Both the position numbers and the translations under genes were made by a program. This document shows positions 59,203 through 64,000 of a stretch of 64,000 nucleotides of DNA, piece after piece (position 1 is the first letter of the stretch; every line of letters starts with the position of its first letter). Under the pieces are notes generated by a model, which was not told the origin of the DNA, did not search any database, and was given only the letters and a program-made list of their open reading frames with translations. The DNA comes from Billgrantia azerbaijanica (GTDB lineage Bacteria; Pseudomonadota; Gammaproteobacteria; Pseudomonadales; Halomonadaceae), in assembly GCA_004551485.1 (NCBI GenBank), contig SBLD01000013.1, forward strand, positions 1-64,000, given 5' to 3'.

Positions 59203-59415
59203 ATGACCAAGACCTACCACCTGCTGACGGGGCTGCACTTTACCCTATGCACCCTGGCCATGATCTGGCCCGGCGCCCTGATCGCCAACCGTATCGAGCC
59301 CACCGTGCTGGGGCTTCCTTTCCTGTTCTTCTGGTACACCCTGTGGATGCTGGTGCTGTTCGCCGGCATGTGGGTGACCTTCGTGATTCGCCACGGAGGT
59401 GACCTCCATGAGTGA
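59203..59415 (+). CDS. DUF3311 small membrane subunit
   Basis: A 70-aa protein with two hydrophobic helices (about 8-28 and 36-62) and the WPGALIANRIEPTVLGLPFLFFWYTLW pattern of DUF3311. These proteins typically precede a sodium:solute symporter gene, as here, and may be an accessory subunit. Its end overlaps the symporter start by 8 bases. Confidence 0.85.
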   Translation: MTKTYHLLTGLHFTLCTLAMIWPGALIANRIEPTVLGLPFLFFWYTLWMLVLFAGMWVTFVIRHGGDLHE

Positions 59416-60871
59416 CTCCGTGATCGTCGTCGGCATCACCCTGGCCTATCTCGTGATGGTGCTGGTGGTGGGCCTGAGAGCCCGTGGGCAGGCGAGCTCC
59501 AGCCTGGAGGGTTACGTGGCTGGCGGACGCCACGTGGGCGTGGTGATCCTGTTCTTCATCCTCGGCGCCGAGATCTTCTCCGCCTTCGCTTTCCTGGGCA
59601 CCCCCGGTTGGGCCTACCAGCACGGCGCACCGGCCTTCTATATCCTGGCCTACCTGTCGCTGGTTCCGATCACCATCTGGGCCCTGGGCCCGCGGGTGGC
59701 CAAGCTGGGTCGCGAACGCGGCTACCTGACCCAGGGCGACATGATCGCCGATCACTACCGCAGCAAGCCGCTGGGCATGCTGGCCGGGATCATCGGCGTG
59801 GTGGCCCTGGTGCCCTACCTGACCATCCAGATCGCCGGCGCCGGCCTGCTGTTCCAGGCCGCCACCGATGGTGCAGTGCCCTTCTGGTTGGGTGGCCTGC
59901 TGGCCTTCGTGGTGGTGGCCGCCTATGTGTACTGCAGCGGCCTGAGCGGCATCGGCTGGACCAACCTGCTCCAGGGCATCATGATGATCGCCATCGCCTG
60001 GTTCCTGGGGCTGGCCATCTCCGAGCGCCTCTACGGCGGCGTGGCGGAGATGTTCGCCGAGCTCCAGCAGTCGGCGCCGGAATACCTGACGATGCCCGGG
60101 GCCACTGGCATGCACTGGGGCTACTTCAGCACCGCGGTGCTGGTCAGCGCCTTCGGCGGCGCCATGTGGCCGCACCTGTTCATGAAGTTCTACTCCGCCG
60201 ACAGCGGCAAGACCCTGCGCAAGGTCAGCGTCTTCTACCCGCTCTACGCCTACCTGCTGGTGCCGCTGCTGTTCATCGGCTTCGCCGGCATCCTGGCCTT
60301 CGCCGAAGCACCGCTCGAGCGCACCGATACCGTGCTGCTGCGCATGGTGATGGACGTCGGTAACTTCTCCCCCTGGGTGATCGGCCTGATGCTCTCCGGC
60401 GCCCTGGCCGCGGCCATGTCCACCGGCGCCAACCTGGCGCATACCGCGGCCATCGTGCTGGTGCGCGACGTGATGGGGCCGACGGTGATGAAAGGCGCCA
60501 GCGAGACGACCACGGTGAGCGCCACCCGCTGGAGCGTACTGGGCCTGTCGCTGGCGGCCTACGGCATCGCCCTGCTCAATCCCGGCTCCCTGGTGATGAT
60601 CCTGCTGACCGCCTACGGGGTGATTATCCAGCTCTTCCCGATGGTGATCGGTGCCCTGTTCCTGCCACAGCTGCGTCGGACCAGCGTGATGGCAGGAGCG
60701 CTCGTGGGCAGCCTGGCCTTCCTGCTGATGGAGTTCGTATGGAGCTCGCCGCTCGGCTGGCACGCCGGTGTCTGGGCCATGCTGCTCAACGTGGCGGTGA
60801 TGGCCGCCTGGCAATGCCTGGGCCACGTCTCGCGCAATGGCCACCCGCTACCCGACACGGCGAACCACTAA
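59408..60871 (+). CDS. Sodium:solute symporter (SSS family)
   Basis: A 487-aa inner-membrane protein with about 13 helices and SSS features (SLEGYVAGGRHVG near the N-terminus; GALAAAMSTGANLAHTAAIVLVRD in the second half). ATG 59408 has GGAGG upstream; GTG 59399 is the alternative. The gene partner, an M20 amidohydrolase, suggests uptake of an N-acylated amino acid. Substrate not readable from sequence. Confidence 0.87.
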   Translation: MSDSVIVVGITLAYLVMVLVVGLRARGQASSSLEGYVAGGRHVGVVILFFILGAEIFSAFAFLGTPGWAYQHGAPAFYILAYLSLVPITIWALGPRVAKLGRERGYLTQGDMIADHYRSKPLGMLAGIIGVVALVPYLTIQIAGAGLLFQAATDGAVPFWLGGLLAFVVVAAYVYCSGLSGIGWTNLLQGIMMIAIAWFLGLAISERLYGGVAEMFAELQQSAPEYLTMPGATGMHWGYFSTAVLVSAFGGAMWPHLFMKFYSADSGKTLRKVSVFYPLYAYLLVPLLFIGFAGILAFAEAPLERTDTVLLRMVMDVGNFSPWVIGLMLSGALAAAMSTGANLAHTAAIVLVRDVMGPTVMKGASETTTVSATRWSVLGLSLAAYGIALLNPGSLVMILLTAYGVIIQLFPMVIGALFLPQLRRTSVMAGALVGSLAFLLMEFVWSSPLGWHAGVWAMLLNVAVMAAWQCLGHVSRNGHPLPDTANH

Positions 60872-60889
60872 GCTGCCACGGAGATTTCG

Positions 60890-62188
60890 ATGACAACGCC
60901 AACCGATATTCTGGATCTCAAGACCGCCATCGGCGCCCAGGTGGATCAGGTCTTCGCCGATGTCCAGGCGCTCTACCACCAGTTGCATCAGCATCCCGAG
61001 CTGCCCTTTCAGGAGCATGAGACCAGCGAGCGACTCGCCGCCGCCCTGGAAGGCCTGGGATACGAGGTGACCCGCGGCGTGGGCGGCACCGGCGTGGTGG
61101 CCATGCTGCGCAACGGCGAGGGCCCCACGGTGATGCTGCGCGGCGACATGGACGCCCTGCCCATCCAGGAGGCCACCGGCCTCGAGTTCGCCAGCACGCG
61201 CCGGGCGGAGACCGAGAGCGGCACGGTGCCGCTGATGCACGCCTGCGGCCACGACCTGCACAGCAGTTGCGTGGTGGGTACCGCCGCGGTAATGGCCGGA
61301 CTCCGGGAGCACTGGTCCGGCACGCTGATGCTGATCTGCCAGCCCGCCGAGGAGATCTTCGGCGGGGCCAGGGCGATGCTCGACGATGGTCTCTACGAAC
61401 GCTTCGCTCGGCCGGACGTGATCCTCGGCCAGCACAACATGCCGGCCCTGGCCGGTACCGTCGGCCATCGCGCCGGCAGCGCCATGGCCGCCTGCACCAA
61501 CCTGGCGGTGACGATTCACGGCGCCGGCGGCCATGGCTCCATGCCGGCCCAGACGGTGGACCCGGTGGTGATCGCCGCCCACGTGGTCACCCGCCTGCAG
61601 ACCATCGTCGCCCGCGAGGTGCCGCCGGAGGAGACCGTGGTGGTCACCGTCGGCAAGCTGCACGCCGGGACCCAGGCCAACATCATTCCCCACACCGCGG
61701 AGCTCGAAATCAACATTCGCAGCTTCGACAACGCCCTGCACCGCCAGGTGGTGGATTCCATCGAGCGCATCATCCGCGCCGAGTGCGAGGCCGGCCGTTC
61801 GCCGCAGCCGCCGGCATTGCGGGTGCTCAACGAGACCATCGCCCTGCACAACGACCCCGTGGCGGTCGACCATGTGCGTCACGCCCACGCCGAGCACTTC
61901 GGCACGGCCAATCTCTACGCCATGCCGCGCCTCAACGGCAGCGAGGACTTTCCCGTCTTCGGCAACGCCCAGGCCGGCGGCTTTGGTGGCGAGGACATCC
62001 CCTATGTTTACTGGTTCATCGGCGCCACCCCGGCCGAGCGCTGGGCCGAGACGCCTGGCCAGAGCGTCGCGGAGAAGATGCGCCACCTGGAGATGCCCCA
62101 CTCGCCGTACTACTTTCCGGGCAACGAAGTCACGCTGCGCACTGGCATCGAGGCGCTGGCGACAGGGGCACTGGCCTACCTCGGCTAG
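60890..62188 (+). CDS. M20-family amidohydrolase (hippuricase-like)
   Basis: A 432-aa metal-dependent amidohydrolase of the M20D group, which includes hippurate hydrolase and IAA-amino acid hydrolases. Metal-site motifs: RGDMDALPI near 83, HACGHDLH near 114, QPAEEIFGGA near 148 and a late SEDFP. It follows the symporter by 18 bases. A hippurate (N-benzoylglycine) substrate would fit the nearby ben/cat and glycine genes, but this is inference. Confidence 0.87.
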   Translation: MTTPTDILDLKTAIGAQVDQVFADVQALYHQLHQHPELPFQEHETSERLAAALEGLGYEVTRGVGGTGVVAMLRNGEGPTVMLRGDMDALPIQEATGLEFASTRRAETESGTVPLMHACGHDLHSSCVVGTAAVMAGLREHWSGTLMLICQPAEEIFGGARAMLDDGLYERFARPDVILGQHNMPALAGTVGHRAGSAMAACTNLAVTIHGAGGHGSMPAQTVDPVVIAAHVVTRLQTIVAREVPPEETVVVTVGKLHAGTQANIIPHTAELEINIRSFDNALHRQVVDSIERIIRAECEAGRSPQPPALRVLNETIALHNDPVAVDHVRHAHAEHFGTANLYAMPRLNGSEDFPVFGNAQAGGFGGEDIPYVYWFIGATPAERWAETPGQSVAEKMRHLEMPHSPYYFPGNEVTLRTGIEALATGALAYLG

Positions 62189-62236
62189 GCACGACCTGAT
62201 TGCAGTGACCCGCAGACGGGACATTCCGCAGAAGAG

Positions 62237-62271
62237 AAGAGGGCCGGCATCCCCAGGGTGCCGGCCCTCTT
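62237..62271. terminator. Bidirectional terminator between amidohydrolase and glyA
   Basis: Perfect 13-bp stem (62237-62249 with 62259-62271), lying between the convergent amidohydrolase and glyA genes. Short pyrimidine-rich flanks on each side; U-tracts are weak. Confidence 0.8.
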
Positions 62272-62305
62272 GTCGGGCGCACCAATTCACGTCGGGTACC
62301 GCCCC

Positions 62306-63568
62306 CTATGCATAGACCGGCCAGCTCCGGCAGAGCGTCTCGACCTGGTCACGTACGCTCGCCTCGATGGCGGCCGTGTCGTCACCGGCCGCCAGGACAT
62401 CCAGGATGTCGCAGATCCACCCGGCCAGGTCCTGGCACGCCTCGACGCCGAAACCCCGTGTGGTCACGGCCGGGGTGCCGATACGCAGCCCCGAGGTGAC
62501 AAAGGGACTCTGGGGATCATTCGGCACGGCGTTCTTGTTGACGGTGATGTGGGCCCGGCCCAGCGCCGCGTCGGCCGCCTTGCCGGTCACCCCCTGCTTG
62601 ATCAGCGAGACCAGGAAGAGATGATCGTCGGTACCGCCGGAAACCACGTCATAGCCGCGCTCCAGGAACACCCCGGCCATGGCGCGGGCGTTGTCGATCA
62701 CCCGCTGCTGGTACTGAACGAACTCCTGGCTCATCGCCTCCTTGAAGGCCACCGCCTTGGCGGCAATCACGTGCATCAGGGGACCACCCTGCTGCCCCGG
62801 GAACACCGCCCCGTTGAGCTTCTTGTAGAGCGTCTCGTCGCCGTGGGCCGAGAGGATCAGGCCACCGCGCGGGCCGCGCAGGGTCTTGTGGGTAGTGGTG
62901 GTCACCACATGGGCATGGGGCAGCGGGCTCGGATAGAGCCCCGCGGCCACCAGACCCGCCACATGCGCCATGTCGACCAGCAGCCAGGCGCCCACCTCGT
63001 CGGCGATGGCGCGGAAGCGCCGCCAGTCGACGACCCGCGCATAGGCCGAGAAGCCGGCGATGATCAGCTTGGGCTTGTGCTGGCGCGCCAGGCGTTCCAC
63101 CTCCGCGTAATCGATCTCGCCGGTCTCCGGGTTCAGGCCATACTGGATGGAGTGGTAGTACTTGCCGGAGAAGTTGGGCGCGGCGCCGTGGGTCAGGTGA
63201 CCGCCATGATCGAGGCTCATCCCGAGGATGGTGTCACCCGGCTTGACCAGGGCCATGAAGGCCGCGGCATTGGCCTGGGCCCCCGAGTGAGGCTGCACGT
63301 TGGCATAGTCAGCACCGAACAGCTCGCAGGCCCGCTGGATGGCCAGCGCCTCAACCTTGTCCACGAATTCGCAGCCGCCGTAGTAGCGCTTTCCCGGATA
63401 GCCTTCGGCGTACTTGTTGGTCAGTTGGCTGCCCTGCGCCTCCATGACCGCACGGCTGGCGTAGTTCTCCGAGGCAATCAGCTCGATATGCGCCTCCTGG
63501 CGCCCTTCCTCCTCGCGAATCGCCCGCAGCAGCTCGCTATCGGCATCCTGCAGATGGGTGAACGACAT
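62306..63568 (-). CDS. glyA: Serine hydroxymethyltransferase
   Basis: PLP enzyme interconverting serine and glycine with tetrahydrofolate; main source of one-carbon units. The 420-aa protein has [17 protein letters not shown] near 33, and the PLP lysine in [13 protein letters not shown] near 230. The start at 63568 ([14 protein letters not shown]) fits the family and follows AGAGGA. It is on the same strand as, and downstream of, gcvT. Confidence 0.95.
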   Translation of the reverse strand: MSFTHLQDADSELLRAIREEEGRQEAHIELIASENYASRAVMEAQGSQLTNKYAEGYPGKRYYGGCEFVDKVEALAIQRACELFGADYANVQPHSGAQANAAAFMALVKPGDTILGMSLDHGGHLTHGAAPNFSGKYYHSIQYGLNPETGEIDYAEVERLARQHKPKLIIAGFSAYARVVDWRRFRAIADEVGAWLLVDMAHVAGLVAAGLYPSPLPHAHVVTTTTHKTLRGPRGGLILSAHGDETLYKKLNGAVFPGQQGGPLMHVIAAKAVAFKEAMSQEFVQYQQRVIDNARAMAGVFLERGYDVVSGGTDDHLFLVSLIKQGVTGKAADAALGRAHITVNKNAVPNDPQSPFVTSGLRIGTPAVTTRGFGVEACQDLAGWICDILDVLAAGDDTAAIEASVRDQVETLCRSWPVYA

Positions 63569-63694
63569 GACGACATCCTCTTGGTTGTTGGTGCCTCTAG
63601 ATGGTCGGTGACGGTGCGGCGTCATTCCCAATCGTCCCGCCCGGCGGGGCATCGGGGGCACGCCCTCCGAACGGACGGACCGTGAAACAAGACC

Positions 63695-64000
63695 TTACTT
63701 GCCGCGGTAGTAGCCCGGGGTGACGAAGGGGGTCTTGCTCACAGCCATGGGCAAGCGCTTGCCACGCACCTCGGCATAGACGGTGGTGCCGGGCTCGGCC
63801 AGGGCGGTGGGCACATAGCCCATGGCCACCGGCTTGCCGACCGTGGGACCGAAGCCGCCGGAAGTGACCTGGCCGATGGGGTTGCCCTCGGCATCGAACA
63901 GCTCGGTGCCCTCGCGCACCGGGGCACGGCCTTCGCCGAGCAGGCCAACACGCTTGCGGCCATGATCCTTGGCCTCGACCTGATGGAGGATCCTGTCGGC
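63695..64000 (-). CDS. gcvT: Glycine cleavage T-protein, 3' part only
   Basis: The last 101 codons of an aminomethyltransferase; the start lies outside the window. Visible is the GCV_T C-terminal barrel: KRVGLLGEGRAPVREGTEL, then GQVTSGGFGPTVGKPVAMGYV. The T-protein transfers the methylene group of glycine to tetrahydrofolate. With glyA next to it, this is a glycine/one-carbon locus. No gcvH or gcvP is in the window. Confidence 0.92.
   Translation of the reverse strand, partial: ADRILHQVEAKDHGRKRVGLLGEGRAPVREGTELFDAEGNPIGQVTSGGFGPTVGKPVAMGYVPTALAEPGTTVYAEVRGKRLPMAVSKTPFVTPGYYRGK

Overview
The window is GC-rich, densely coded bacterial chromosome. The gene content (ilvIH/ilvY/ilvC/pssA, clpB-pgeF-rluD/bamD, nadE, Kef-type antiporter, catechol-branch benzoate genes, PQQ alcohol oxidation) points to a gammaproteobacterium of the Halomonas/Chromohalobacter type. 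This is inferred from protein resemblance and gene order; no rRNA gene lies inside the window.

Layout. (1) 1-5860: two rRNA-type promoters at the left edge firing left out of the window, then pssA and ilvC, the regulator ilvY divergent from ilvC, and the acetolactate synthase pair ilvI-ilvH. (2) 5861-8230: ilv leader, then a truncated second copy of the clpB 3' end with its terminator, and a sugar-porter gene lying between that fragment and intact clpB. (3) 8234-16865: clpB with a sigma-32-like promoter, pgeF, rluD, bamD, nadE and several small genes. (4) 16940-32847: a ChrR-like cupin, a Kef antiporter, a FAN1-type nuclease with a nuclease-helicase, an aspartic protease, a small MCP-like protein, a UMF1-type MFS transporter, a GGDEF remnant, an ATP-grasp/CocE pair and a TelA operon. 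(5) 33044-45981: a PQQ alcohol-oxidation island. It holds a quinoprotein dehydrogenase with the extra metal-binding Asp of lanthanide enzymes, two cytochromes c, a XoxJ-like periplasmic protein, an ABC-2 exporter with a beta-propeller and a binding protein, pqqA and pqqE, and the glutathione formaldehyde genes (class III ADH and Gfa). (6) 46079-56992: a complete benzoate to muconolactone route (catBCA, benABCD, two BenE-type transporters, a Usp protein) with a divergent CatR/BenM regulator. (7) 57154-64000: an M48 lipoprotein, a LysR regulator with a DUF3311/sodium-symporter/M20-amidohydrolase operon, glyA, and the 3' part of gcvT running off the window.

How the parts connect. The PQQ island can oxidise a short alcohol in the periplasm, pass electrons to cytochrome c, and clear formaldehyde through glutathione in the cytoplasm. 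Benzoate enters through BenE-type carriers and is taken to 3-oxoadipate enol-lactone; the later pathway genes are not here. The neighbouring symporter and M20 amidohydrolase could supply benzoate plus glycine from hippurate, with glyA and gcvT next door to use glycine; this link is a hypothesis. The least understood parts are the ABC-2/propeller/binding-protein module, the ATP-grasp/CocE/UMF1 group, and the duplicated clpB tail around the sugar porter.
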